NCBI GenBank assembly: GCA_013339685.2
Contig: CM023482.1
Location: 77,649,768-77,713,767, forward strand
Source of the DNA: Hyalomma asiaticum
Lineage: Eukaryota; Arthropoda; Arachnida; Ixodida; Ixodidae
DNA length: 64,000 nucleotides
Direction: 5' to 3'
The notes beneath the pieces are model-generated. The model did no database searches and was not told the DNA's origin. It was given only the letters and a program-made list of their open reading frames with translations. Within the stretch, counting starts at the first letter, position 1; the number at the start of each line of letters is the position of its first letter. Both the position numbers and the translations under genes were made by a program. Shown piece after piece: positions 1-11,740 of the stretch.

Positions 1-8
1 AAGGCCCC

Positions 9-63
<55 letters not shown>

Positions 64-110
64 ATATTCCTGCCTACGCACCTTTAGCTATCGCTTAATA
101 GACGTATCAA
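1..110. repeat. (AAAT)n microsatellite with conserved flanks
   Basis: A run of AAAT units from about position 9 to 66 is framed by GGCC(C)CTA on the left and ATATTCCTGCCTA on the right. The same arrangement recurs at 5074-5125 in the same orientation. This is therefore a dispersed element with a microsatellite core rather than an isolated slippage tract. No coding potential is seen. Confidence 0.8.
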
Positions 111-1454
111 GTGCGAAAGCAAATAAATTTCGCAGTGAAACCCCGGACGTAATTGTCAGTGCCCAGACGTGGTAAATTAGGGATTGCTCAGGCATTCGGA
201 TAGGAGTGAGGAAGGGGTTGCGGCTTCTGTGGCACCTCGGCTTAAATTCTGCAATACTTCACTATGTTCGACTCTTTAAGCGTATGAGCTTATCAGTGCA
301 CTGGACGCTGGCAGAGCGTACCCATTGAAAATGCTTTCTGTGTCCACGGAAAGCTAGCAAGAGGAGCCCAGGCCACAGTAATAAATGACAATACTGTTTC
401 AAGAAAAGGAAAAAAAGAAAGGCTGCCTGTCAGCGACCGAGAGTTTACAGACACGCTTTGAGAATTGGGGTTCCGGTTTCTCAATCGCAAACATTTCGCA
501 ACCTTGAGCGGTTCATGATAGAGATCATAGCAGCTGCTAATACATTGTTAGTCAGGCCACCGCCCAAGTAAGGGTTCGTACGTGCACGTAGAGGCGTTTG
601 TGAATTCCTCGTGGATGCTTCACGCATTGTGGTAGGTTGATTTAAACAACTTTGTACTAGATCTTGTCACCGATATTAAAGAGAGAAGAAGAGAGACAGA
701 CGGAGGGAGGGAGGGAGGGAGAGGGAGAAGTAGGGCTCCTTTTGCTTGTCATAAAGGCTAGAAATTTGCAAAGTTAAATGTTTGTCGTTCGCTGCATGCT
801 CGTACAATATACGCCGAGTTTACAGTTGTAAAGTCATATTCGTATGTTTTCATTCAGCGCAAGCACGGCCTTCGGGAACTCTTTCGTACTACGAATATTG
901 TATGATGTGTTGGAAGACCGATAAAGAAGACTCCTTAGGCCACTGATCATTTCAGCTTGACTACACTTTTCCTGCATCCGTGTTACTGTAGAGTAAGCGA
1001 TTCAATAATCTGTGCTGTTCACGTAGCTACACTTTTCACTTATACGACACAGTCGTGTACATGTAGTTTAAGAGCCGATGATGTATTTGTTAGCATTAAT
1101 GAATGAATGCGTATTTCGTTGAAACCCTGAAATTTCGCGAAGTGCGGTAGGTAACGAAGAACGTTTGTCAAGCTTTCGGTGTGCAGAACTCTGAGGAAAA
1201 ATATATTTTACATTGTTAATCGATTAGCTTTTTTTACAAACTTGACTGTACACTATATGTAATAGCATAATTTCGTGCGACGCTTCGCCAAGCTTCCTTT
1301 CACATGTCAAGAGCAGTTTACATCTAAAACTACAAGTTTGTTAGTCTATCATAGGTTTCATTCATGCTTATTCCGCACGGACAGCTCTCCTTTACGCCTT
1401 GTATTGCGATTTCCACATAGGGACGAACACTGCGACATAAAGGTTGCCGTTTCT
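111..1454. other. No gene recognised
   Basis: AT-rich sequence with only short chance reading frames on both strands. A short GGGA-rich run lies at about 703-728. I see no splice-linked exons, SINE or transposon ends here. Confidence 0.5.
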
Positions 1455-1458
1455 ATAT

Positions 1459-1608
1459 TGTAACGTACACAAATCACACACCTCTGTAATACATATAAAA
1501 CACAGCGCTATCAAGAGACAGTGCTCCCGACTCCGCCATTTGCCTTCCTCAACCTCCTGGTCCTCTTGATCCCGTGCTCCAGTGCTGTCCCTTATTTGCA
1601 CCGTAATA
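1459..1608 (-). repeat. 3' LTR-like terminal repeat
   Basis: About 150 bp aligning by eye with 2767-2929, including the shared AACGT(A/G)CACAAATCACAC start on the plus strand and the CTTCC(T/A)CAACCTC interior. It ends in CA on the minus strand. Confidence 0.55.
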
Positions 1609-1707
1609 TCTCTCCACCCGATGGAAGGGGGGGGTGGGGCGAGGGGGAGGTTGACAGTGACGGAAGTTATACTGTATCTGATGCACTGTTCCTAGCGAAG
1701 GGGCATG

Positions 1708-2741
1708 TCACCGGTCGGGGAAGACAGGTAGGTCCTCGTCATCAGTGTCATGGAAGGCAAGAAAAGCGTCCTGCGGCGCTGTATGAGCGTGCGTTGGGTC
1801 CATGGATGCGTCGTGCTCTACGAACGAGGGCTGCAGTGTTGCAAGCATGCGTTGAACGGCGACCTCGTGATTTATTATGCGGGCCTCGATTTGCGGAACG
1901 GCGAACATTGAACTTGCAGAGCAAAGTCCTGTTCAAGTTGCTTGCGCTCTCCTTCGTTCTTAGTACGCAACGTGGTCATCTCTTGTTCGAGGCGAGAATT
2001 TACCATGCGTGCGTCGCCAAGTAGATCCCGAAGTGGCGCGATCTTGCTGTCGATGTAGCCTGGCAGATACCGTGCAGGAAACGGTACTGCGTCAGAGGGG
2101 ACTGATGAAGAAGCGGACTCGTTAGGCATAGGTGAGGCCTCGGGAATCGGGCTGGCATTCCGGGATCTCTGTAGCTCACCGTACGCCCGCTGCTCCGTTT
2201 CCTCATCGGGCCAGCATACGCAGCCCACATATGCCAGGCGTGGACAGCGCTCGCGGAGCGTGGAGTCAACAGCCTTCGAGATAGGACGGGACCACAAAGC
2301 GCAACGGTCGTCGCCGTCCGAATATTGAACTTGCAGAGCAAACTCCTGTTCAAGTTGGTTGCGCTCTCCTTCGTTCTTAGTACGCAACGTGGTCATCTCT
2401 TGTTCGAGGCGAGAATTTACCATGCGTGCGTCGCCAAGTAGATCCCGAAGTGGCGCGATCTTGCTGTCGATGTAGCCTGGCAGATAACGTCCAGGAAACG
2501 GTACTGCGTCAGAGAGGGCTGATGATGAAGCGGACTCGTTAGACGTAGGTGAGGCCTCGGGAAGCGGGCTGGCATTCCGGGATCTCTGTAGCTCACCGTA
2601 GGCCCGCAGCTCCGTTTCCTCATCGGGCCAGGAAACGCAGCCCACATATGCCAGGCGTGGACAGCGCTCGCAGCTCATGGCGTCTTCAGCCTCCGAGATG
2701 AGACGGGAGCACAAAGCGGAACGGTCGTAGCCGTCCGTCAT
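1708..2741 (-). pseudogene. Gag-like coiled-coil frame with tandem duplication
   Basis: The first ATG after the LTR and possible primer-binding site is at 2741. The frame stays open to 1875. It contains two copies of a module of about 120 residues, at about 2361-2741 and 1990-2330. Each copy has an acidic start (DGYDR or DGDDR), a CPRLAYVGC segment, WPDEETE, a Ser/Pro-rich linker and a charged C-terminal stretch (RLEQEMTTLRTKNEGER) that should form a coiled coil. After the second copy the frame breaks near 1900. A downstream piece (about 1708-1908) continues in another frame and ends in an acidic tail, DTDDEDLPVF. The layout resembles a retroelement Gag N-terminal region. No zinc knuckle, protease or polymerase motif is present, and I cannot place it in a named clade. 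The frameshift makes it a likely pseudogene. Confidence 0.45.
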
Positions 2742-2766
2742 CTTAAATGAACCGCTGCCACCAAAA

Positions 2767-2929
2767 GGTAACGTGCACAAATCACACGTCACTAAGCTAC
2801 ATAGGAAACACCGCTCCATAAAGAGACCTTGCTTCGGACTCCGCCATCTGCCTTCCACAACCTCTTCTTCGTCTTGGTGCTTCTCTCTTGAGCCCGTGCC
2901 CCACTGCTGCCCCGTATTACACCGCAACA
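2767..2929 (-). repeat. 5' LTR-like terminal repeat
   Basis: Partner of the copy at 1459-1608. On the minus strand it begins TGTTGCGGTG and ends at GTTAC, followed by TTTTGGTGGCAGCGG. Insertions of a few bases account for the small length difference between the two copies. Confidence 0.55.
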
Positions 2930-2933
2930 ATAT

Positions 2934-4962
2934 AAAGGCCAACTACAATGACTTGCATTTCGTTCCCCACTCACTGTGCACTGTGGGGTCACTGGAGAGC
3001 ATTAGGCGGTGTCTTCGGCTGTCGGGGAGAAGGGCGATCAGACTACGGTAAATGCGCTTTTGGTGGTGGAGTACGTGCGGTTTCGTGGTGTGTGATTGAT
3101 TAGGCGTGTGCGCGGTAGCAAAGAAGAAGGCAAACAATTTCGTTGGAGGGAAGGTAGATGCAGGTGAAGCGCATGCCTTGCCGAGAGATGTGGAGCCATT
3201 GCTGAGCGCAGCAACGATCGTAAAACACGGGGAGCACCCAACGTTGCCGGTAACCAGCGCTGGTTCCAAGGGCTGAGCAAGCAGAGATGGCTGGCCGCTT
3301 CATGTGCTATGACTTCTAGCTGGCATTAGCAACGGCGAACGGACATAATTGAACAAACAGACCCCAATGCCTCTCGCTTTCGATACATCATGCTGCAACA
3401 CTAGGTACAGTGGTTAGTAAGTGGTTATCTGTTTCTTTTCTTTCTTTCTTACTTGCCATGTGAAGAAAGCGGGGGAAAGCACGATGGATTTACTCACCCT
3501 TTTCACTACTTTAGATTCGCGGCAACTATTGCGGTGGTCATGAGATGAGATGCATTTTTGTTTGCCTCTGCGCACGTGACACCATGATCGTTAATTTGGT
3601 GAGCAAGTGAATATTCGCCGCAGTATATGTCGGGAAGATGACACTAAGAATGTTACAATGCATATCTGTTTCTTGCATTGATATCGCGATTAGTACGTGT
3701 TCATCTTCGAGGCGTAAGTGTTAGTTTACTTATTGTGAGGCTTTCACGATTGGGCAATGAATTACAAATCCAAGAAAACAGAAGGTTATGTAGAGCATAT
3801 CGCCAGTTGTCTTCCCTGCGCTACAAAGCGGAAAAGAATGCGAGAGGTGCAGGGAGAATTACGAAAATACTAAAAAAATCAAATCTTTCTTGAAGAAAGG
3901 TGGTTGAACGCTAAGCTTTTTCCCATGCAGATTAGATCAAAGTTCAAAGCCAACGACCACGAAACGAAGCCACTTAATGACCAGCGACGCCATTCGATAA
4001 ATACCTGATTGTATTGCTTGATAGGGATTGTATTTTTTAAGAGTTGAAACCGAATGACACATTGCGTTAAGTGTGGTACCCTGCATTTTAGACCATGTAG
4101 CCCTTGATTACACTCACACACCCACACATTCGCACTTGCACCGGACTACTCTGCGCTTGCGGAGTACTGTCTTGTGTGCGCGGTGGAAGACGGTCAGAGG
4201 CTCTGCCGCCGTAACGTGACACGGCTTGCAAATGGGAGATCGATCCAGGAACCCAGTGTTACGTCATGGGTTTCTGCAGCGTGTTCAGTTGCAACGAGTA
4301 GCGATCTAGCATGAAAATCTCGATCCATCAGCCGTGCCCTTTCTTCACATCGATGTTCTGCCGTCACAATGTCTCATCGATGCACATCGATGCGCGTACA
4401 TGATATCTACATAGCCAAGGCTTGACAAGAACGACAAGGAAGACACACACCGGTTGAAGTGAAAATGTTTCTAGAGTTGTTTCAAGGCTCTTATAAATTG
4501 CAAGTGCAGCTTGCCTCTTCGATCAAGTTTATAATGCCGGCTGCTGTCTTGAACGCCGGATAAACTGCTCCCCGAGGTGATCCGAGTAACAGGCGACTCT
4601 GTAAGTCTTCATCTTGGCGTGTAAGGTGTCCCTCGTGCAACCCTCACATTTGAATCGGTGCTTATATTGATTGTGCCTTACGTTGCATTGCATTGACTAG
4701 TTCTCATGTTCACCTGCATGCCCTTAAATGATGCGAATCTTCAGGCTAGCGACATTATTGTGCCTTGTTTTCATTGTATTTTGTGAATTTTGACTTTGTA
4801 GTAGTGTGCGTGGGTTCGTACTAGAATACATATTAACGGTGAAGTTTCAGGTCGAGCCCTCGTCGTTCGATGTCCGTCGCGCGATGTCACGCAGTTGTGC
4901 ATGATAGTGGGCCGATTTCGAAGGCCGTGCACCGTGTGAGGTGCAGAAAACATCAGGCGCTG
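2934..4962. other. No gene recognised
   Basis: Only short reading frames, none with recognisable motifs. A TTTC-rich tract lies near 3432-3452. No SINE or transposon ends were identified. Confidence 0.5.
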
Positions 4963-5060
4963 AAGTGAGTGAGTGAGTGAGTGAGTGAGTGAGTGAGTGA
5001 GTGAGTGAGTGAGTGAGTGAGTGAGTGAGTGAGTGAGTGAGTGAGTGAGTGAGTGAGTGA
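4963..5060. repeat. (GTGA)n microsatellite
   Basis: About 24 nearly uninterrupted AGTG units. It sits directly upstream of the second AAAT-core element. Confidence 0.95.
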
Positions 5061-5073
5061 TATGCTCAAATTG

Positions 5074-5125
5074 GCGGCCTATAAATAAATAAATAAATAA
5101 ATAAATAAATATTCCTGCCTAGGCG
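5074..5125. repeat. (AAAT)n element, second copy
   Basis: GCGGCCTAT, a short AAAT run (5081-5109), then ATTCCTGCCTAGGC. The flanks match those of the element at the window start, with a much shorter core. Confidence 0.75.
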
Positions 5126-5602
5126 GCTTTAGTTCATCGCGTATAAAGGCGATTACAAAGAACTGTCGGAGTGGAACGCCGCATATAGGTGTTCGAACCC
5201 GAAAGCTATTCCATGGAACAGAAAGGGTCCAAAACCGTTGCATCGGCTCTGAGTTTAAATCTATTTTGCTAAATCATTGTCAATTTTGGTCATGCTGATG
5301 TCTATGACTTCTACCACCAAACTTTATCGTTTCTGAACTTTAGTGCTTCTTTTGGTGTTTCCTATTGTCTAGCGTTTCCTTAGTGGTACCCAAATCCGAA
5401 CGTATTCCATCGGTTATTGAGAATTACTCTTCCTCTCTAGTGAGTCACTGTAAATATCGGTTTGTCATGCTCAGGACTGTGACTTCTGCCACTATCTTTT
5501 AATGTTTCCTTAACTCAGTACCTACGTTCGAACCCATTTCAATGGTGTATGAGTGTGTTAAGCTTTCTTTGGTGAGTTGCTGGCATTCTTTCTCGGTCAT
5601 TT

Positions 5603-5832
5603 CCGCCACGGTAGTCCAGGGGCCATTGTACATGTCTGCTTACGTGAAGGAGGCCGGTTCGATCCCGGCAGCAGTGGCCGCATTTTCCATGGCGGCGGAA
5701 ATGCTTGAATCCCGTGTTCTGTGCGTTGTCGGTGCACGTTAAAGATACCCATCTGGTCAAAATTTCTGGAGCCGTATACTACGGCGTGCCTCATAGTTAT
5801 ATCTTGATTTTGACTAATAAATACCCGGATAT
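5603..5832 (+). mobile_element. Ruka-like SINE, diverged
   Basis: The family consensus is visible from the many copies here. It has a tRNA-like head with an A-box-like TGGTCTAGTGGC and a B-box-like GGGATCGAATCCC. This is followed by GCATTTCGATGGAGGCGAAA, GTGCGATGTCAGTGCACGTT, GGTCGAAATTTCCGG and CTACGGCGTCTCTCATAATC, ending near GGGACGTAAAACC. The copy here keeps all the blocks (GTTCGATCCC at the B box, CGGTGCACGTTAAAG, TACTACGGCG) with many substitutions. This matches the tRNA-derived Ruka SINE known from Rhipicephalus ticks; the name is assigned from memory of its layout. Confidence 0.7.
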
Positions 5833-8800
5833 TATACGTAAGGGTCATTCCACGCCAAGTGTCCCAGGCGTCGCGTTCGCCCACCGCAGATACTGCTGAA
5901 AAAAATCTGTGGCTCTTCGATGTACTGCGCGGAGCGTCGTGGTAGAATATTTCGGAACACGAAAAGTGTTCTAACGGCCTGGTGGGCTCTCAACGTTAAG
6001 GGCTGTTTGTTAAACTATGGATAACAGAAACATTATTTAAAATGTATTTTTATATATTGAGCCACAGAGCTTCGCCTGTGCCTATATGAATGTTCTCTTT
6101 ACACGTGCTGTTGTGGGCATTGCGACATTCGTTCGTTTTACTGCCTGTTGCATACTCTCGGAAACAACAGAAAATCTTCAGTGTTCATGATTTCTTAATT
6201 AACGAGCTAAGTCTCTCTCAGACCAACGTAAATAACTCCGTAATATTTAAGAAGGTGTAAGATGTTTACGGCCAGAATATAACGCTCGTGTCCCTGGCGA
6301 AAAATTGTTAAAATAGTGAAAATGTGCGCTTTATTGCGCATTCGTTTGCTATTTGTGTAGTGATGCGGTCCAGCCAAACATATTCTGCACACCACATATT
6401 ATAGAACACTTCACTGGTAAGCGTTTAGCAAGGCTTTATTAAACCGCGTTTCGTGTTAGGCAACGAAGGAATTTTTGCGTTGGTCTTCCCGAATGCACGG
6501 GGCAATTGCTGCGCGTCGCCACTTCGACGAGCAGATACAGCAACTTTTGTGGCTGATATCGACTATCGCGGTCATCTGGCAGCATAAAATACATATTAAA
6601 CATGAAATAAATCAGCCATATTCATGCCCAGCGAAAGGCAGAGCATCCAGACTTCAAGTTTCAAGGTAGGTTGCTTATATAGAATAACTTGGGCTCACAG
6701 AAAGTAGCTCCTCGCCAGATAGATCCTAGGCTTAAACGCTGAGGTCGCGGATGACACTTCAATATACTCTCCCTCCGGACTACACGCGTTTTAATTTTCA
6801 TGGAGATAAGGGCATGTAACGGATGGTGACGGGTGAGCTCACGCCACCATCCGTTGTGAGCTCACGCGAATTTGAGGAAAGCGAAAATAAAATCAGTAAA
6901 CCAATGAAAGGCATTAAGTAACTCGTAAATCCAAGCTTACTGCATACATACCATGTCTGTGAACGGCCCCCGAAGCTACAGGAAGTCGGAAAGAACAGAC
7001 GACAGAGCAAACAGCACCGACAGTGTGGATCAGTTCCAGCGCACCGCCGAAGCCATTATTACTTTTTTGTAATCCGAAATATACCACCACGATTCTCCGC
7101 GCGGTGCAGCGGAGAGCCACAGATTTTATCAGCAAAATATGAGGTTAGCGATACGCCACGTCTCTGGCACTTGACGTGGAATGAGTCATATATTATTGCT
7201 GGATCCTGCTAGTAACTATGACTTCTACCATCATCCTTCAGTGTTTCTTTCGCTTAGTGACCACGTCTGAACCCATTCCGCCGTTTTTCAAGTGCCATGA
7301 TTATTGTTGAGTCATTATTATGTTAAATTACCGTACTCATGAGCATCATAACCTTATTCGTTCCATAAGGGTAATTAATGCTCGCTTCTTGGGCACTCGG
7401 AGTTTTCGACTCCATTTTGCGTTATGCCGCAGCCGTTATCATAGTTAGTTTAGTGACTATCATAGTTATATATTACTATTTATAGTCCTTGTATAATTAT
7501 TTACCGGTGACTGTGTAATAACAGGGGATTTGTTATGGCGTTACTGAGTTATTCATCTTTTAAAGCATATTTTTGAGCGCATAAAGCGATAAAGCTACCC
7601 GATCTTTTCTCACTTTTTCAAGGTCACCAACTCGTTTTCGTATCCGCTGAGCCATGGTGATCGTTCGGCCATTACTATATTTTACTATCACTATCATTGA
7701 CATCACAACCTCATCTGTACGATCAGTGCTTCTCAATTCGGAGACATGCACTTGGTGTTTTCGACCGATTTTTCCACTTGGTCATGCTGATTGTCATAAT
7801 TATTTTATTGGCGCTCATTATCACGTTTTACTGTTTTCCCTCATACAGTTACCTATCGACGGATTTAAAACCTTAGGAAGTTTGCAGTTATATCATTGTG
7901 TTATCGATTATTTTGCATTCTTCGCTCACCTTTCCAGGGTCGCCTGTGACGAGTCATATTAGGCTTCCGTCTTAAAATAGGTCGCACATGGTGCAGCAGT
8001 TGCTCAGTTGATTTTCTATTGGACAGTGCTCTGTTTTCCTTCGCCCGAAGCCCATACCTTGCTGGCTTTAGCATGGGGCATAACACGTTTGGCAGTCGAT
8101 ATACTTATTAGTAAGAACACTACCACACGTGAAATCTTGTAGAGTTGCTCTTTTATATTTAAGTGTTGCATTCTCTTACGTGAACACTAACAATTTTTCA
8201 CGTTAGCTGTAGCCATGCTTACTAAATTGTCTTCGTAAAGAGAGTCTATTCTGTCCTTCGCCAAGCATTTATGTAGAATATTGAAAAACGTTTCTGGTTG
8301 GTCTCCTTTGGATGAGGGTGGGGTTTGTGTTGAAACGAAAAGCAAACTGAATGATCATCCTGGACATCAATGATTTTGTCACGTTACTTACCCAGGTGCT
8401 TGAAGATAAAGTGCGCAAAGCCCAGAGCGTCCACACGTATTGTGCGGCGTGGGCGAGGCCATGAAAGCCGTAGAGCAGTCGAGTAAGAACGGAAACAGAG
8501 TGTGGTGAGTGTTTATTTTGAAATTTTTTTGTACACTGCTCAGTCCGCTCCGCCTGGTCTTGCTGCCCGAGGCCCAGTGGCACTGATGTTGTTTTTGGGT
8601 GCATAAATAACTTGTTCCTAGGTGACGGTCTATGTTCATGAATTAATGTACTTAATGCTGCAAAAGAAAGAAACGAGAAATGAAACAAAACTCTTAGTAA
8701 CAACCTCCATTGGAATTGCTTATAATGAGAATTAAACGAGCCTAGGATGAATATTTGATGCTCTTGTAGGAGTCCGCACAAAGGTTTTCTTTCTGTTGAC

Positions 8801-9112
8801 AGCATGTGATATGCAGATTATTGGCAAAATCACAATAATAATGGACGTCTGGCTTGCAATACATCTCGACTGTCCCCTTCCATCTAAGTATCAAGCAAGT
8901 CCAGAATTCAACTCTTTTTTTTTTTTGGCATAGCTACCGTGGAAAATGCTGTCAGCAAACTGTACACGGTTACTGACGCTTGAAAATTACGTATCAAAGA
9001 ACATATTATTTACTACGTTCAGGCTACTGCATTTGTGCATTTGTACTGCATTTGTGAAGTGGGAGAAAGCTAACGTGAAAATTTCTATACGCTCGTCATT
9101 ATTATTTAGGCT
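5833..9112. other. No gene recognised
   Basis: AT-rich with only short frames. A 178-codon minus-strand frame at 8269-8805 has no motif I recognise and no supporting splice or promoter context. An oligo(T) run lies at 8914-8926. The last part is probably 3' flank of the glycine-rich gene; no canonical AATAAA was seen close behind its stop codon. Confidence 0.4.
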
Positions 9113-10012
9113 TTAGACACTCACATAGCCGTAGCCATGTCCGTAGCCGTGGCCGAAGCCATAGCCGTGTCCAACGGCGACGACGGGGGCAGCAACCTTG
9201 GCAACAGCTGGGACCGCAACGGCGTGTCCGTAGCCGAGACCGTATCCGTGACCGTAGCCGCCATAGCCAAAACCGCCAAGGCCGAAGCCAAGACCGTGGC
9301 CGTAGCCGTAGCCATGTCCAACCGCGACGACGGGGGCAGCAACCTTGGCAACAGCTGGGACAGCGACGGCATGTCCGTAGCCGAGGCCGCCATAGCCATA
9401 TCCGCCGTAGCCGAGGCCTCCGTAGCCGAAACCTCCGTAGCCGAGACCTCCGTAGCCATAACCGCCATAGCCGCCGTATCCACCGTAGCCACGGCCGTAG
9501 CCGTAGCCGTGGTTGACATGAGTGGCGTAGCTGGAATGGACAGCTGTCACGGCGCCAGCGTGGGCGTAGTAGGCAAGAGCCAGAAGGAGGAGGACACGGA
9601 CCTGCGACGAATGAAGGTTGGAGCGATTGATCTTCTACATCTTCAGAATGCTGAAATAAGTGGATGGAAAGTGACAGCCCTCATTTAGATTTCTTGTAGT
9701 CAAGACTGGCTTCTCGTTTGAGATTAGCAACGAGTGATAATATGGAAATCTTAAACGGCAAGAGCGATAGGCATTTAGCAAAGTTAGGAGCAGCCAAACA
9801 AGTGGCTTGTTATTTATCTTTGGAATAGTAGAGCACTGATCCTCCGATTCCGGTGAAGCTAACCCTTTCTGTGATAGCACGCGCCTCTAGCCATGCTCTT
9901 CGCGTGTGTAGTCCGTTACCATGTTCTGCTGAGCTACACTATATAAGGCCATTCAGCCATTACGCTGGGTGGATTGACAAATCCCCTGCGATGTGACACT
10001 CACGGCGAACAT
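9113..10012 (-). CDS. Secreted glycine-rich cuticle/cement-type protein
   Basis: Read as two exons: 10004-10012 (ATG TTC GCC) and 9113-9601, phase 0, giving 165 residues. The donor is GTGAGT (9998-10003) and the acceptor is GTCGCAG, with its AG at 9602-9603. The fused N-terminus gives a hydrophobic signal peptide, MFAVRVLLLLALAYYAHAG, with cleavage expected near residue 18-19. The mature part is dominated by GYG, GGYG and GHGYG repeats (roughly residues 34-79, 99-128 and 148-162). It is interrupted by two identical AVAVPAVAKVAAPVVAVG blocks at about 81-98 and 130-147. Secreted proteins of this composition are structural components of arthropod cuticle or of tick attachment cement; which applies here cannot be told from sequence. 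The frame seems to start at 9550 only if exon 1 is missed, since the codon there is GTG. The repetitive composition also creates long open frames on the other strand. Confidence 0.82.
9602..10003 (-). other. Intron 1 of glycine-rich gene
   Basis: 402 bp between donor GTGAGT and acceptor CAG. A pyrimidine-rich stretch precedes the acceptor on the minus strand (CTCCAACCTTCATTCGTCGCAG region). Placement is supported by frame continuity and by the signal peptide that only appears after joining. Confidence 0.75.
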
Positions 10013-10046
10013 GTTTGTGGATAGCTCGTTCCGGTAGAGACCGAGA

Positions 10047-10083
10047 GAATGATTTCGCCCGGCCTAGGCAGGGCGCTTTTATA
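10047..10083 (-). promoter_or_regulatory. TATA box and initiator of glycine-rich gene
   Basis: TATAAAAG occupies 10083-10076 on the minus strand. An initiator-like TCATTC spans 10052-10047, placing the presumed start site at 10050, about 33 bp from the first T of the TATA box. The start codon follows 38 bp later at 10012, so the 5' untranslated leader would be short. Spacing and strand fit the gene exactly. Confidence 0.72.
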
Positions 10084-11740
10084 CTACGGTGCCCTCGAAT
10101 TGGGCCCGCAGCGACGGCGGCGACGTTCGTCGCACGTGCGCAAGAAAGAAGCGAGGAGGAGATGACAGAGCGTCAGAAAAAAAAGAAAAGAAAAGAAGAT
10201 GGTCATTGCACGATGAAGTCTGGGGCAGCGCCTGCTCGTAAGGCTCGCTCGTGCCTCGCGGTTGTGGGTCGGTCGCTTGGCTCTCTCGCGTTGTCTTGCT
10301 TTCTCCTCGCTGTTCGTTCCCAGCTTTTTGCGTGAGCTTTCATTTCCCTTGTCGCGTATCCGGAGGTCCACGCACTCTTTGTTACAGCTACAGCTCGCGC
10401 GCACCGCGCTCGCACATACCCGGGACAGCTTCGGGACAGGTGGTACAAAAGGCGGGTGCCTATCGGCACCTCGATCCGCTTTACTTTCGGGGCCAGCCAG
10501 CTCGCCGACCATGCAAGACAGCACGAACACTGTTACTTTCGTATTTTGGGTGGTACCCCCGGTTCCACCTTGGGACGAGAGCAGCGGTGGAGCGCGTTTG
10601 GGCCCTGGGGCTCTGCCGACAGCTATGGTCATAACGACCGGCCGCTCGCCGCCGACTTCTCTTTTTGCTCCTTAACCTGACAACGCGTACAGCTGCGGCC
10701 TTGTGATATTTCCATTGATAAGGCGGTATAGCGCAAGGAGCGAAAGCAAAATAAGAAGATCTGGACACCCGCTATCGCGTAATAATTTCTGTCCTCGGCA
10801 TTTATTTTTGCGAGTGCCTTTGTTAACTAGAGAGACAAAAAGTGAGGACACGCGCCACACCTGCGGACGCTCAGGATGGTTGTGTCCCATTGTCCGCTAC
10901 TCAGTATTTGTTTTTGTTCACGGACGGTTACGACATTCGTTGGAATTCGTCACGGATGTGAAAGTGTTCAAGGCTGCCGTTGACTGTGTTTGTAGCTAAC
11001 ACTCTAAAGATGGAACGTCTAAACCGCAGTATGGTTTCCAGTGACCACAGTATTCGAAGTGAGTCGTGTTGATTACATAGTTCATTTCAGTAAGCCCGGA
11101 ACGACCACCGCGAGTAAACAATGTTTTGATGTTCCGCCAAGTGACTTTAATTCTCGGCGAGAAAAAAAAAAACCTAATTTCGTCATCTGTAAAAGAGCGC
11201 GAGAGCGCCCTCCAGGCCGACTTGAGTAGCTGTTCGAACTGATGAGGTTGCACGTGATAATTATATAAGGATTGATCGGATTAATGATGCCAGATGACTG
11301 TAACACACGACGATTGTTTACATAAGACCTCTTAATGACAAACAACGCTCTTTGAAGTGTGAATCGCGAGAATGAAAGTTTAGCGAATTGTACGGTTTGA
11401 ACGCAGTGCTTAGCCTTGACGTCCGCGCGTATCACTGAGGACGCCACCTTTGTGTTGGCGGACTTCACCACCTGAACTTGCCAATGATAAACTTTCCTCC
11501 CTTACGACTTTACGCTTTCACTGCAATGTATATGTGTGTTGCAGCTTGTGTACTAATGGTGCTGTGAAATTGTATCTTGTTGCACAACTTGTAAGCTGTA
11601 ACCGCAGGAGTACTCGAGCACTTTCTTACAGACTTTTCCTCTTTTATAGTACATCAAGTCGAAAAAGGGCTCCATTGCCTCTATTCAAACGGTTTGCTTC
11701 ACTGGGTTTACTCAACAATAAAAAATAACAAAACATAAAC
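10084..11740. other. GC-rich upstream region, no second gene recognised
   Basis: 10100-10680 is GC-richer than its surroundings and carries overlapping open frames on both strands (the longest is a 182-codon minus frame, 10084-10632). None shows a domain, signal peptide or splice support. It probably holds the upstream control region of the glycine-rich gene. Confidence 0.35.

Larger units (their letters stand above)
1459..2929 (-). mobile_element. Short LTR-type retroelement, non-autonomous
   Basis: Two similar blocks, 1459-1608 and about 2767-2929, lie in direct orientation at the two ends. Read on the minus strand the outer edges are TGTTGC at 2929 and GTTACA at 1459, giving the TG...CA ends of an LTR element. 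A 4-bp ATAT is found immediately outside both ends (1455-1458 and 2930-2933), as expected for a target-site duplication. After the 5' copy, TGGTGGCAGCGG could be a primer-binding site (tRNA not assigned). GGGTGGAGAGA just before the 3' copy is purine-rich, as a polypurine tract would be. The interior carries only a gag-like frame and no protease, reverse transcriptase or integrase, so mobility would depend on another element. The LTR copies differ at many positions, which suggests an old insertion. Confidence 0.6.

Noticed and set aside
9137..9688. 183-codon plus-strand frame opposite the glycine-rich gene
   Set aside because: Antisense shadow of the repeats; no signal, motif or splice support, while the minus strand has a full gene structure.
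10084..10632. 182-codon minus-strand frame upstream of the glycine-rich gene
   Set aside because: Open because the region is GC-rich; opposite-strand frames are equally long and no domain is visible.
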